Under the pieces are notes generated by a model that was not told where the DNA came from, searched no databases, and saw only the letters and a program-made list of their open reading frames with translations. A stretch of DNA of 64,000 bases from Isoetes taiwanensis (lineage: Eukaryota; Streptophyta; Lycopodiopsida; Isoetales; Isoetaceae): assembly GCA_021234155.1 (NCBI GenBank), contig JAJEKV010000057.1, forward strand, positions 1,290,300 through 1,354,299. The letters run 5' to 3'. Position 1 is the stretch's first letter; each line of letters starts with the position of its first letter. Positions 34,945-45,675 of the stretch are shown piece after piece. The translations under genes and the position numbers were made by a program.

Positions 34945-35057
34945 ACCCGTCACTTCTCAGATAGCACCCTACAAATCTGCTCCTGCCCTTCTAGCCGATT
35001 TCCCAACTCCCTGAGGCGCTCTTGCAACCGTTTGTTACCGTTTGTTGCAATTAATCA

Positions 35058-36612
35058 ATGGCAACTTCTGATTTCCAGAGATGGTACAGCGCCAGCGCTC
35101 ATGCTGCTGAGGCCGACGTCGACCAAATCTTCCAGATCTTCAGGAAGGAGGTAGACGTCCAAGCAACCTTTGCACGACCCCCAGCTTATAGTAGAGTCTT
35201 GACTGAGTTCCATGCTAGGGTAGAACCAAATAGCTAGTGCAACTCCCCTTGTGTAGGATATTTTGTTCCTAGGCGGTCCCCTGCAGAAAAAGCATTAGAC
35301 GATGTCCCGAACATCGCCAAATACCTCACAAACAAAGCGCACCGCACACCTGAGCCAATGGTCCTAACTGTCAACAGGACCAAGTACTTCTCTTTCAACA
35401 CTGCCCTGGCAATCTTTCTCACCCACCGTGCCGAGAACATCGTGGGGGAAACCTCCATTCCCCCCATGGACGTGGATCCATTAGCCGTAGCAGCAGAACA
35501 ACGGCTCCTCACACAGTATGAACAGGAGCAGGAAGGGAAGGAAGAAGACTCGGATGAACAGGAATCTGAGGAGGAGGAAGACGATGTCGAGCTCGACCCA
35601 GCAGAGGAGCGGCGACAAGCAGAGCAGGAGTGGCAAGACTTCGAAAGAAGCCGGCAGACTCTCAGAGTCGCGCCACCCCTCGGGTTAGGCATCACAAGCC
35701 TAGCTCCCATTATCGTCGAAGGTGAGGAGTTTCTACTCCTAAGCGACATTCAAAACCTCCCGGAGTGCAGGGAAAGGGAGTACCGACCTGAAGAGTTGCT
35801 GCACCAACTCCGAAGAACGGACTTGGACGACTTCATCGTCCGAGGAGAGTCTGACTTCCCCCTCCAAGTAAGGGAAGCCGACACTTACACGGGAGAGTTT
35901 ACCTCCGACATCCAAGCCTACAGCAACATCAGGCAGATCATGGAGGCAGACAAGGCCGAGAACAAGCTACCGACGGAGGAAGAGTTCCTTGCTCTCCAGG
36001 AACAGATGGGGATCCGCTATGCGACCTCAAACATCCTAACGGCAAGCTCGTCCGCAGCACCTCCCCGGGATAGGACAGGCGAATTCGACCTCAGGAGGGC
36101 TTCAGCAACAGTCAGAGACTACAGGGAGCTCACCACGGTGGAGGTTGATGACTTCGAAGCGCATAACGTAGCTGGATACCGAAAGTGGCCGAGGACCCGC
36201 CTCGCAACGCATGTGTCATTACGCTTATTACCCGCCATTGCCGATGGATGGAAGAATAGCGTTATCCACCGCAAATTCACCCCCGTGAGGCGAGGAAGGA
36301 GTATCGGCTGCTGATTGCACTCTCAGGATTCGCCAAAGACGCGACGGCTACCCCTTAACACCGAAAGTATGCAATCCCGGTGAAAAGAGCGGTAGCACTC
36401 GACGCGTCTTCGACTTCGCCATACCTTACTGCGGCAGCAAGGCTGCCGCTGATGGCAGCCTTATACCTCCCACCGCAGAATAGAAGATTTGGCAAGGGCA
36501 TTACAAGGTGGATCTCCAGCCAATGTCCTTAGGAACTTGGGCCATTCAGTGGGAACAGCCCAAGTGAAAAAGTTCCTGGAGGATAATCCATCTTACCGAC
36601 ATCAACAGAAAT
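35058..36612 (+). pseudogene. Second extra gene of Ty3-2, unknown function
   Basis: ATG at 35058 opens MATSDFQRWYSASAHAAEAD. A TAG at 35235-35237 interrupts the frame, which then runs on to 36314. A shift near 36300 leads into EYRLLIALSGFAKDATATP, and another near 36485 into LARALQGGSPANVLRNLGHS, ending at 36612. Total length is about 510 codons. The middle (35540-35640) is a strongly acidic run (EEDSDEQESEEEEDD). I recognise no family. I checked for a histone fold and do not see one. Its position before gag, own TATA box and shared upstream boxes make it a companion of the histone-like gene. Confidence 0.65.
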
Positions 36613-36782
36613 GATTAGCAGTAGTTGCAAGTTCTTGTATTAGTGTAATATAAAATATAAATATAACATTCTCTTGCACTATAAATGTTTTGTTGATATA
36701 TTTTGTGTCCCCTCAACCATGCCAACAAACATAAATAATGCAAGAAAGCAAGGAAAACTAACCATGTAGATATGAACCACTT
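36613..36782. other. AT-rich leader of Ty3-2 gag
   Basis: Contains CACTATAAATG at about 36677 and ends with TTGTGTATGCAG, a possible splice acceptor just before the gag frame. No coding pattern is visible. Confidence 0.4.
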
Positions 36783-38040
36783 GTGTATGCAGCTAGAGGC
36801 CTAAGCGCAGGAGAACGACAACTGCGGGAACTTACAGGGGAACAGAGCCCGCCCAGGCCACGCCCGGCAAGGAACCTGCTTGAAGAATTTGGACAAATGA
36901 CCCCAGAAGAAGAAATATCGCAAATGAGGACGGACCTCGAACAGATAAAGGCCTTGCTAGCCGCACAAGCAGGAGCAGGTTCGGTGGGTAACGCTCAACT
37001 GCCGCAAGCATCAGCTCGGAGAACAGGAAGAGACAAGAAGAGGAGCAAGAGAGGAAGGTCCCCCAGCTCGGACTCCTCCGACTCAAGCTCAGATTCAGAC
37101 TCCGATTCTGAGGAAGAAGAAGAGCAGAATCAAGTCCGAGCAGACGAAAGGCAGAGGAACCACCCGGAGGGACGACAAAGGGACACAAGAACCTCTGACT
37201 ACCAGAAGAAAGTAGACTCTGCATTGGGAAATGTTTGGAAGGCCAGGAAGCTCGAGCAATTCTCAGGCGAGAACAAGGTCGCATGGAGGCAGAGGCTTGG
37301 CTTGACGAGATGATTTAATACGCAATGCCTATAGTATGAAGGATAAGGATAAAGGCAGGGTGGCAACAAATAACCCTCAAGGGAGCAAAGACGATTTGGT
37401 GGAAGGGCTATGCCAAGGCTCATGGCTTAAGCAGGATGCTTGCGGTGTTCAAGAAGTTTGCTAAAGCCTTCAAAGCGCCCATTACGCTCCAAGAGAGCAC
37501 AAGTCCAAAGATGATGCTAGCTTCTACAAAGCAAAAGAAGGCAACAAGTCAAGACAGAAAAATACACAGAGGAATTTATGAGGCTAAGGTCAGATGTGCC
37601 AAAGTTAGGTGAGAAGCATGCATTGGAAAGCTACATTGAAGGTCTAAATGAGGAGATCCCATAAGCTTGTAAGGGCAATAAACCCTAGAACAAGATTCGA
37701 AGCGGAGTCCAAGGCAATAAGCTTGCAAGGGACGGGGACCTCGTAATAGCGGGCAGAGGCAACAAGATACCAAGATAAAGGCAAGGCAACAGGCGCTTTT
37801 AGCCCGAGGACAGACCAGACCAGACAGCTAGAGCCCCATATAGTGGCAATCAAGGGAAACAGCAGGAGAAGAAGCAGGTGTCCTTCAAAGACAAACAGGA
37901 AGGGTCAAACTACTCCAAAGCAGTGCGATCCTTTCTGCAGGCCATGCCCAAGGAAAAGAGATAGGAGTGCATAGAAAAGCAGCTTTGCTTCAGGTGTTTC
38001 CAGCCAGGCCATAGGACAAATGAACCGCCCATATGTCATG
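36783..38040 (+). pseudogene. gag: Ty3-2 gag
   Basis: The frame to 37313 has a Ser/Asp/Glu-rich stretch with KKRSKRGRSPSSDSSDSSSD and then ARKLEQFSGENKVAWRQRL, the start of a gag capsid-like domain. After frameshifts, 37545-37665 gives YTEEFMRLRSDVPKLGEKHA and YIEGLNEEI, the typical end of the retrotransposon gag domain. At about 37985-38040 [13 protein letters not shown] is a zinc knuckle whose last Cys is displaced by a shift. Confidence 0.75.
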
Positions 38041-38529
38041 AGTGCAGCGCTAGCAGAGTTGGGAGATTGGGACACTCTGTCTGACGACGACGGCGAGGAG
38101 GCCCGCGACTACATTCAGGGTGAGTGTCATATCTTTGCCGCAATAGATACAGAGCAAGCAGAAAGCCAGTATAAAGTAATTTCCACAGTGGGAAAGGCCA
38201 AGGCCAAGTCATTTATAGTCCTGATAGATTCGGGAAGTAGCCATAACTTTGCATCTCCCAGAATGGTTCAAATGTTGAAGTTGAAACCATTAAAGTCAAA
38301 GCCAAGGCCCGTTGTCTTAGCAAGTGGAGCAGTAAGGCAGACGGCAGGTAAAAGAATCAACTTTGACATCGACTTGCCAGGGATTAAGATCCAGATGGGG
38401 GCAGAGGTAATGGGCATCGGCAAATATGACTTGATAATAGGTATGGAGTACCTTGGACCAGCAGGGGCCATTATTGATTGTGGAAAGCGGAAGGTGACCT
38501 TCCCAAAGACCCCACGGCAAGATCATTGA
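38020..38529 (+). CDS. pol: Ty3-2 aspartic protease
   Basis: The open frame contains [17 protein letters not shown], the retropepsin active site (D-S-G), followed about 75 residues later by [18 protein letters not shown], the flap and second hydrophobic-G region. The protease cuts the gag-pol polyprotein. A short acidic linker (DDDGEEARD) precedes it. Confidence 0.85.
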   Translation: MNRPYVMSAALAELGDWDTLSDDDGEEARDYIQGECHIFAAIDTEQAESQYKVISTVGKAKAKSFIVLIDSGSSHNFASPRMVQMLKLKPLKSKPRPVVLASGAVRQTAGKRINFDIDLPGIKIQMGAEVMGIGKYDLIIGMEYLGPAGAIIDCGKRKVTFPKTPRQDH

Positions 38530-38557
38530 GATAACAGGTAAAGAAGTTGTTCCCATC

Positions 38558-39451
38558 ATGCAGTGTATGTCTTCTAAACGACTGTTCAAGTGCTTCAAGA
38601 GTGAGCAAGTGGCATACATCTTCAAGCTTGAGATTAGTGAGCCGGAATCGGAAGGAAGCAAAGAAGACAAGATGCTCAGCAAGTTGCCGAGGCAAATAGC
38701 TAAGTTGATCACGGAGTTCCACGATCTCTTCCCAGATGAGATCACGCAACTCCCTCCTTATAGAGGAGTCGAGTGCGAGATAGCACTCGAACCGGGGACA
38801 AAGCCAACAAGCAAGGCTCCATATAGAATGACAACGCAGGAGTTGTCGGAACTGAAGAAGCAGTTGCAGGAGCTGCTCGACCTAGGTTTCATTAGACCTA
38901 GTGTCTCGCCGTTTGGAGCGCCCATTCTTTTTGTCAAGAAGAAGGATGGATCTTTGAGGATGTGCATAGACTATAAACAGTTGAATAAGCACACCATTAA
39001 GAACAAGTATGCGCTTCCAAGATCAGACGACTTGATGGATCAGCTTCAAGGAGCAAAGATCTTCTCCAAAATCGACTTAAGGTCAGGTTACCATCAGATA
39101 CGGATAAAGGAGGAGGATATCCACAAGACCGCCTTCAGGACGCGGTATGGGCATTATGAGTTCACAGTGATGCCTTTCGGCTTATCAAATGCCCCCGCAA
39201 CGTTCATGAGGCTCATGAACGATATCTTCAGGGAGTTCCTGGACACCTTTGTGATTGTTTTCTTTGATGACATTTTGGTGTATAGCAGATCCCTTGAAGA
39301 GCACGTGCAACACTTGAGAAGGGTGCTAGAGAAGTTGAAGAGGCACCAGTTGTACGCCAAGTTGTCGAAGTGCCACTTCGCAACAGAGAAGGTGGAATAC
39401 CTTGGTCACGTGATCCGGCGTAAGGCATCTCACGGACCCCGCCAAGATTGA
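38558..39451 (+). CDS. pol: Ty3-2 reverse transcriptase
   Basis: A long frame with all core RT motifs in order: [66 protein letters not shown] (FFDD in place of YLDD), and [16 protein letters not shown]. It makes the cDNA copy. The frame is lost at 39440 through a shift in the connection to RNase H. It was probably one polyprotein with the protease, separated now by a shift near 38530. Confidence 0.9.
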   Translation: MQCMSSKRLFKCFKSEQVAYIFKLEISEPESEGSKEDKMLSKLPRQIAKLITEFHDLFPDEITQLPPYRGVECEIALEPGTKPTSKAPYRMTTQELSELKKQLQELLDLGFIRPSVSPFGAPILFVKKKDGSLRMCIDYKQLNKHTIKNKYALPRSDDLMDQLQGAKIFSKIDLRSGYHQIRIKEEDIHKTAFRTRYGHYEFTVMPFGLSNAPATFMRLMNDIFREFLDTFVIVFFDDILVYSRSLEEHVQHLRRVLEKLKRHQLYAKLSKCHFATEKVEYLGHVIRRKASHGPRQD

Positions 39452-40050
39452 GGCAGTGATCCAAAGGGCGGCGCCCAAGAATGTGCACGAGGTCGAAGTT
39501 TTCTGGCCTAGCGGTGGTACTACAGGAAGTTCGTGAAGAACTTTGCTAAGATAGCAGCCCCGTTAACAGACCTAACGAGGGCAGAGAAGGTGAAAGACTG
39601 GGTAGAGCATTGGCACAAGAAAGCCCAAAAGGGGTTTGAATTGTTGAAAGAAGCTCTGACGACAGCCCCTGTCTTGACCTTGCCGGACCCGGAGAAAGAT
39701 AAGCTTGTAGCAACAGATGCGAGTAAGATAGCTACAGTGCAAAGGCTTATGCAAGAAGAGCGTGTGGTAGCCGCATGATTCCAGAAGATGAACGACGCCG
39801 AGACGACGCCGCTACCCAACGCATCGATCGTGAATTGCTTTGCAATTTTGTCGTATGCGTTAAGAATATGGAGGCACTACCTCTTGGGAAGGAAGTTCCA
39901 ATTGGATACCGACCATCGAGCCTCCAATATGTATTCACGCGAACCACACCTCAACTGAGGCAAATGGAGATGGATGGAGTTCCTCGAGGAATACGACTTT
40001 GATATAGTCTACAAGCCGGGGAAACTCAATGTGGTAGCAGATGCGCTTTC
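39452..40050 (+). pseudogene. pol: Ty3-2 RNase H, frameshifted
   Basis: Pieces in different frames: KNFAKIAAPLTDL (39533), FELLKEALTTAPVLTLPDPEK with VATDAS (39640-39720), a badly garbled stretch 39760-39930, then LDTDHRASNMYSRE-like text and EEYDFDIVYKPGKLNVVADALSRHP (39974-40060). The A-D-A-L-S-R end of the RNase H region is intact; the catalytic middle is not. Confidence 0.8.
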
Positions 40051-41376
40051 AAGGCATCCCCTGACAACTAGAGTGCATTGCAATGCAATTTCGACGCTCT
40101 CCAGCGACTTTGGTAAGAGGATTGAAGAGTCCTTGCCAACGGACGTGGATTTCAAGGAGGTATGGGCAAGCCTTTCCAAGGAGGCTAGAACAGATAAAGA
40201 GCGGGAGGCCTTCAAGCATTATAAGAAGGAAGGCAACCTGTTATACCATAAGAACAAGTTGTGCGTACCCGAATCATCAGGTGTAAGGAAGTTGATCCTC
40301 CATGACACGCACAACAGCCCAATAGCTGGCCATGCGGGATTCATGAAAACATATTTCAAAGAGCGCAGCAGCTATTATTGGCCAGGAATGAAGAAGCAAA
40401 TAGCTCGCTACATCAAGGAATGTCGGCTATGCCGCCAGACGAAGCTAAGAGCAACCAATCCTGTGGGGCATTAGAGCCACTAGCGGTGCCAAACGCTAAG
40501 TGGGAGGTAATCAGCATGGATTTCATCACAGGACTCCCAAGAACAGCGAGAGGCAAGGATGCCTTAATGGTAGTGGTCGACAAGTTGTCGAAGATGGCAC
40601 ATTTTGTGCCTTGCAGAACCACAGATACAGCCATGGATACAGCAAAGCTCTTCACCAAAGAGATCTTCAGGCTTCATGGCATGCCAAGGGAGATCATCTC
40701 CGACAGGGATCCGAAGTTCATGAGCGCCTTTTGGCAAGACCTCTTTGCGACGATCCGCAAGCTATCCATGAGCACGGCATATCATCCTCAGACGGATGGC
40801 CAGACGGAGCGGACCAACAGGATCTTAGAGGACATGCTACGAAACTATGTCTGGAATAAGCAAAGTATGTGGGAAGAATTTATTCACTTGGTGGAGTTTG
40901 CATACAATAGCACCAAGCAGGAATCATCCCAAATGTCACCGTTTATGATCAATTACGGCTATCAGTGCCTAACTCCAGACACTTGGCACAACCCCGTGTC
41001 AAAAGTGGAAGTTTCGCAGCAGATGTTGGCCGATATGCAGCAGCTTGTAGAGGAAGTTCGTGGCTATCTGCTAGCAGCAAGAAGTCGTCAAAAGAGCATC
41101 GCCGACAAGCATCGAACAGTAAGAGAGTTCAAAGTGGGAGATGATGTTTGGCTCAAGATTAAGGTGAAGCAGGCGAAGCTCAGGATCGGCAATTGCAAGA
41201 AGCTTGCTCCAAGGTGGGCTGGACCTTTCAGAATAGTCGAGAAACTAGGCAATCAAGCCTACAAGCTAGACTTGCCAGCACACCTAAAGATTCATAAGGT
41301 CTTCCACGTGAGTTTGCTAAAGAAGCATACCCCAAATCCAGACGAAGTCTTGGATTATGCTTATTGTTGGAAATGA
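40051..41376 (+). CDS. pol: Ty3-2 integrase
   Basis: The H2C2 zinc domain is at 40290-40440 (HDTHNSPIAGHAGFMKT, YYWPGM, CRLCRQTK). The catalytic core follows from about 40480 in a second frame, with MDFITGLPRT and MVVVDKLSKMAHF (first Asp), ISDRDPKFMSAFW (second Asp) and HPQTDGQTERTNRILEDML (Glu). The C-terminal GPY/F region gives WAGPFRIVEKLGNQAYKLDL, and then VFHVSLLKKH. There is one frame change, at about 40470. Downstream, in another frame, is the chromodomain. Confidence 0.88.
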
Positions 41377-41609
41377 CGGAGGAACAGCTGGAAATAGTTC
41401 CAGAATTGATTCTTGATAAAGCTTTCAAGAAAACGAGGAGATCAGAATTCCTCCAGTATTTGGTCAAGTGGAAACACTTACCAGTGGAAGACGCCACGTG
41501 GGTACTTAAGAAAGATTTAGTAAAGCAGTACCCACAGTTTATGGAGCAATGGGACGGCAAGGTCATCTCCGAAGAAATCGGCTCAGGCATGTCGATTTGT
41601 GTAGGTTAA
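41364..41609 (+). CDS. pol: Ty3-2 chromodomain
   Basis: FLQYLVKWKHLPVEDATWV followed by VKQYPQFMEQWDGK is the chromodomain of a chromovirus-type Ty3/gypsy integrase. This domain steers insertion by binding chromatin. It is in a different frame from the integrase end, so a shift near 41365 separates them. Confidence 0.88.
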   Translation: MLEMTEEQLEIVPELILDKAFKKTRRSEFLQYLVKWKHLPVEDATWVLKKDLVKQYPQFMEQWDGKVISEEIGSGMSICVG

Positions 41610-42462
41610 TTCTTGTATAGTTAAGATTAATCTACGCATGCCACCTACGCTTAGTATGGGTCGCATGCGTTGTCACCGATGATGGGACCACTACGGTGAT
41701 CTCTAGGGCGTGGTGTAATGTCAATGTAGGCATGGCCAAGCGTTTCGCTTTTGGGCGAGTGGAAGGTAGATTAGGAAGTCTACTGGTCCGGACGGAAGGA
41801 GGCGACCTCGAGAGAAAAGAGGTCATTAAGGAATGCATTGATAGGGGAAAGCACCTTTAGCCCCATATATGCTTTGATAGGAGGAATCCATCCTTCCGCC
41901 CCCACGAGAAGGATATCCTCCACGCCGGGCAACTAGAGGTGTAGGCATGAGCGGCATATAGGCATATATATGGCCGTCTCCACGGCCATTATGGAAGATT
42001 CATCCTCTTCCCCTACGGGAGATTAGCCATGCATTCATGTAGATAGGTGGGGTGGTCACCATATAACCAAAATTTATTAAATAATTAAAACGGTACTAAC
42101 GTAGTGTCGACACTGTGCCAAAGAGAGAGCCCCGGAGAGCAAGGAGGTCGACTCATTTAAGACTTGCAACACAAGTTTTGTTGGAATGTGTTGCAAGGAA
42201 TGAAGAGTACCTCGGACAATAATTATAGATATGAAATGTTGAAATTTTGTCTAAACTTAAGATAGTGAATACCTTGTTTAATAATGTTGTGAGTTGATAA
42301 GTATTCCATGATATAATGACGTAATAATGTTCTAAAGGTAATTACCTTAGGGTAATCGTGATAAATGTATAAAGATTATATTATAGGCATCACGTTGATT
42401 GCAGGTTGCAGGTTAGGAAGATCCCAAGGTGGGGAGACCCACGATGCTGCGGACAGCATCAT
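41610..42462. other. Ty3-2 3' untranslated region, no gene seen
   Basis: About 850 bases between the chromodomain and the polypurine tract. CAAGGTGGGGAGA occurs at 42425-42437 and again at the true tract, a duplication of the tract. No coding pattern is visible. Confidence 0.6.
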
Positions 42463-42465
42463 TTC

Positions 42466-42478
42466 AAGGTGGGGAGAA
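42466..42478 (+). promoter_or_regulatory. Ty3-2 polypurine tract
   Basis: AAGGTGGGGAGAA lies directly before the 3' LTR start TGTGACG. Confidence 0.85.
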
Positions 42479-44049
42479 TGTGACGTTCCAGCACAGTATA
42501 CGGTCCCAGGACGTATACTGTACTGCCCCGTCACGCATACACGCCACTCCGACCGACGTGTACGCCAACGGATAGCCAGGTAAGTAGCCCTAGGGGGCAA
42601 CTTGCTAGGAGTGTTCATATATTATTAATGTGCACATGTGCACATTAATGAGGGCACACCTTTCCATGTTGGCATAGTTTGCCACCTAGCCATTAAAGGC
42701 AAGTGGGGCCTTTCCAATTATCCCACATGCCAAATTGGGTAATTGGAAACCCTAGCCTAAACCCCATGTCTATTTAGGGTAGGAAAACCCTAGCTTGCTA
42801 GTTTTTCGTCCTTAGGGTTTTAGAGCTCAGTTTTGGCTGCCCCAGGAGCCAAAACCGCCTCCCAGACGCCGCCCAAGCGAATTGCACCATCAGTTCCCCT
42901 GAATTCGCTCAGCTCAGCAGGATGGTTGAACTCAGGTCAGGAGGAGCCACTCAAGGATCAGGTATTTGGTCAATTTAATAGCTTAAACCGTCTTCTAGTC
43001 ATAGAATCAGTAGGTTTAGACTATTAAATTGCCCATAGTAGCTATCTAGATCTTAGATCTCGGACACTAACTAAAGAACCTAACTCTATGATTAGATCTA
43101 GTTCTTTAGTTCTTCTGTGATGTATTTGGATGATGTATCTCTGTGAACTCCTTGTATTGGGAAGGGGGGTAGAGACCTAAAGCCTTGTAGTTGATGCTCC
43201 TAGAGTAGCCTCTCTAGCACACTGTAGTTGCGGCCTGTGCACAAGAGCCACACCTGGTTGTGGGTGAAGGGGCCAGACTGGCTTATAAGGAGGTTCATGT
43301 TCTGACTCTTGAACGACCCCTATGGTGTGTTAGTACTGCCGGGGGTCACTGTGACTAGGTCTAATGGCTTGCCACTGCGTGTGGGCAAGGCATGGGCTCG
43401 ACACTCGTGAGGTGGTGAATATGACCTTCCATTGAGTTCAAGTCGAATACGGGCAGTGGCCCTCTAGTCACCTTGAGTCAGCATTGTAGATCTCTGGAGG
43501 GAGAGATCCCTACCTGCCCCATCGGAACTGGGGAGATGTAACCCAGGATATAGCCCCCTCGGCTATGCATCCGGCGGGCTACAGTCAGGTCCCAACACTT
43601 TTCAGCCTACTCTGCAAAGTGTGCACAGGAGGGGCGGATGGAGTGGACAACCCTAGGCCATGTTCTTATGCCAGCCAAATCCATTGCCATGAATTCTGTC
43701 TGCAATGAACTCTGGAGACCCAAGCTTGTCAGTCCATCCCTGTGTCTGAGCCTTGGGTAAGAGTCCCCATGTGATGTGCTGATCTTCGTCTATGCAGATA
43801 TGTGGAGGACCATCCTTCGCGATGGTCATATGATGTTGATGTATGTGCTACTGACATGTATGTTTACGCTTCCGCAGCTAGGTAGGCCCTGAGGGAGACG
43901 GGGTGCAATGACCCTTCCACTCTTCCCACTGGAACCCGTTACGGTTGCAGTGTCATGTGGAGGGCCCTGTATTGGCACGGAGCTGGTATGGGGGATGAAC
44001 TCCTGGTTGTATACGGTGAGTGCATCGTATACGAGTAGGGGACGTCACA
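42479..44049 (+). repeat. Ty3-2 3' LTR
   Basis: 1571 bases, TGTGACG...CGTCACA, matching 30828-32401. The first 80 bases (with GTATACGGTCC and GGACGTATACTGTAC, an inverted pair) differ from the 5' copy, which has a different 50-base stretch there. Confidence 0.93.
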
Positions 44050-44071
44050 ACAGGGAAACCACAAAGCTTGT

Positions 44072-44400
44072 TGTCTGCATTCTCGGCTCGCGAGTCGAGA
44101 ATGCCTTAACCAGCCAGCACTCCATGTGTATTATTTGGAGTTCTCGATGGCTAGAGTCGAGAATGCAGACAGGAAGCCAACACTTGCATTCTCGACTCGC
44201 AAGTCGAGAATCCCTTAGCCAGCCAATTCTCCTGTGTATGGTCGCAGTGGCCTCTACCCAGTCAGAGCCACTCTCCTTCGAACCATCTTCGTCGAATATT
44301 GCGAAGGGGAGGGGCTCGGACTGGGTGGAGGCCTCTACAACTAACCACAGGGAAACCACAGAGCTTGCAGTCTGCATTCTCGGCTCGCGAGTCAAGAATG
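44072..44400. repeat. TCGACTCGCGAGTCGA palindrome array, right block
   Basis: Palindromes are at about 44080-44102 (CTCGGCTCGCGAGTCGAG), 44188-44210 (CTCGACTCGCAAGTCGAG) and 44376-44398 (degenerate). A broken copy lies near 44143-44164. The block is the tandem repeat of 30530-30810. Confidence 0.9.
44247..44335 (+). ncRNA. Covarying hairpin 3 of 5
   Basis: GTGGCCTCTACCCAGTC pairs with GACTGGGTGGAGGCCTC. The next stem, AGAGCCACTCTCCTTCG, pairs with CGAAGGGGAGGGGCTC. The apex is AACCATCTTCGTCGAATATTG. It is the cleanest of the five. Confidence 0.6.
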
Positions 44401-44497
44401 CCTTTAGCTTAGGGAAATGCCTTTAGCTCTGCCTCTATCCTGTCGAGAGGACCCGCTGGCCTCACACATAGCAATGCCCGCTCCCGTGCATTCTCCA

Positions 44498-44586
44498 GGT
44501 GCCTGCAGACAGTCTAAGCTACTCCTCTTCGAACTATCTTGCTTGAATATTGCAAAGGGAAGTGGCCCTGACTGTCTGCAGGCCTC
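44498..44586 (+). ncRNA. Covarying hairpin 4 of 5
   Basis: GGTGCCTGCAGACAGTC pairs with GACTGTCTGCAGGCCTC. Compared with hairpin 3, CTACCC/GGGTGG has become GCAGAC/GTCTGC, with both arms changed together. The apex, AACTATCTTGCTTGAATATTG, is conserved. Confidence 0.6.
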
Positions 44587-44625
44587 TGGATCTAAGCATA
44601 GGCAATTCTCCTGTGTCTGGTCACA

Positions 44626-44714
44626 GGTGCCTCGACCCAGTCAGAGCCACTCTCCTTCGAACCATCTTCCTCAAATATTGCGAAGGGGAGGGGCTCGGAC
44701 TGGGTCGAGGCCTC
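44626..44714 (+). ncRNA. Covarying hairpin 5 of 5
   Basis: GGTGCCTCGACCCAGTC pairs with GACTGGGTCGAGGCCTC. Relative to hairpin 3, the base pair T-A/G in CTCTACC has become G-C (CTCGACC with GGTCGAG). The apex AACCATCTTCCTCAAATATTG is conserved. Confidence 0.6.
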
Positions 44715-44873
44715 TCCGACTAACCACAGGATACTCGCACTGGATGGAGCCCTATGCTTCTAAACTGAAGGGAAAACATTCCAAGAAAGAATACACCTAA
44801 AACTGTTCGCTAGTTGCTGCCGAACATTCCATGACCAGAACACGGAACTGTTCACGTTTACCCCCGATCCATT

Positions 44874-44947
44874 GTTTCCGTGCCGAGCATCTCTCAACCC
44901 AGAGAGTTATTCATCTCTCGAAGCTGAGAAATGCTCGACAAGGAAAC
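44874..44947. repeat. 74-nt hairpin, MIR-like size
   Basis: GTTTCCGTGCCGAGCATCTC (44874 on) pairs with GAGAAATGCTCGACAAGGAAAC (to 44947) with three mismatches and a loop of about 28 nt. It is unrelated in sequence to the five-copy family. Confidence 0.6.
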
Positions 44948-45675
44948 GATAAATCCGTCGAGCTTATGAGCGGTTCCATTATCTAAACAAAATAACACAG
45001 GCATCTCTGAAACTCACCTCTTCATGCAGTAATTCCTTGGGCCATTGTATCACAGATCCCGCAGCCTCACCGAGAGTCTTTGCTTCTTCTGTCGGTCTCA
45101 TCAAGATGTAATAATTGTATCAATGCGATTCTCGTGTATCCCCCTTCCATAGCGCTGCAGTGTAGAGTTCCCGTGTGTGACAGCTCCTCTCTGCTTGCTA
45201 CCTTAGCTCCGTGCTCATCGATCAAATCAACTACTTGCAATAAGACGCGCGGTTAGAAAAAAGAAACAGAGCAAGGCGCTGTGAAGAGCTTACCGCGTCG
45301 TGGCGCCATTCCTGAAGTCGCTTACAGTCGATGCTCGCCTCCCAACTCAAAGTCGCCAATGTCGCAGTGAAGTTAAGCGCCCGGCGGTCTACACTGCGCT
45401 CACTGAGTCCCTGGATGTGATTCAATTTCGAAATGGTGTTTGGGCGGGCTAAAGCCGACCGTGTTGTACCCTTAGCCCGCTTTTTTCCTTAAATGAATGT
45501 ATGTCCTTAAATTCAAATTTAAGAACACGCCCGACCTTTTTTACGTGCAGTCCTAAAACCTCCAAGGCGCGGAAGAGGCTTAATTTACAAGGGAGTTCGA
45601 GCAGGAAGAAGATGCGGGGGCATACAGACATGACGACGAGAAACCCCAGGGTAATACAGAGAACATTGGAGATTA
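44948..45675. other. Upstream region of the methyltransferase-HAD gene
   Basis: There is no clear gene. A basic frame at 45501-45649 (SKARKRLNLQ, SSSRKKMRGHT) ends near a possible donor (CCCAGG|GTAATA) and could be an upstream exon coding a nuclear-localisation segment. The partner gene in Element A also has a Lys/Arg-rich N terminus. Confidence 0.4.

Larger units (their letters stand above)
30828..44049 (+). mobile_element. Ty3-2: Ty3/gypsy retrotransposon with two extra genes
   Basis: The LTRs start TGTGACGTT (30828 and 42479), and the 3' LTR ends CGTCACA at 44049. The duplications are ATAGG (30823-30827) and ACAGG (44050-44054). The neighbouring repeat unit at 44333 reads CTAACCACAGGGAAACCAC, which shows ACAGG was the original and the left copy mutated. 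After the primer-binding site come a histone-H3-like gene, a second extra gene, then gag, protease, RT, RNase H, integrase and chromodomain. It inserted into Element B's palindrome array. Frameshifts in nearly every gene make this copy inactive. Confidence 0.93.

Noticed and set aside
35058-36314. A second histone (H2A, H2B or H4) in Ty3-2
   Set aside because: KYFSFNTALAIFLTHRAEN looked helical, but no histone-fold pattern could be followed through three helices.
44300-44335. miR166 identity for the hairpin arm CTCGGACTGGGTGGAGG
   Set aside because: Only the TCGGAC start matches miR166; the rest differs, so no known miRNA is assigned.
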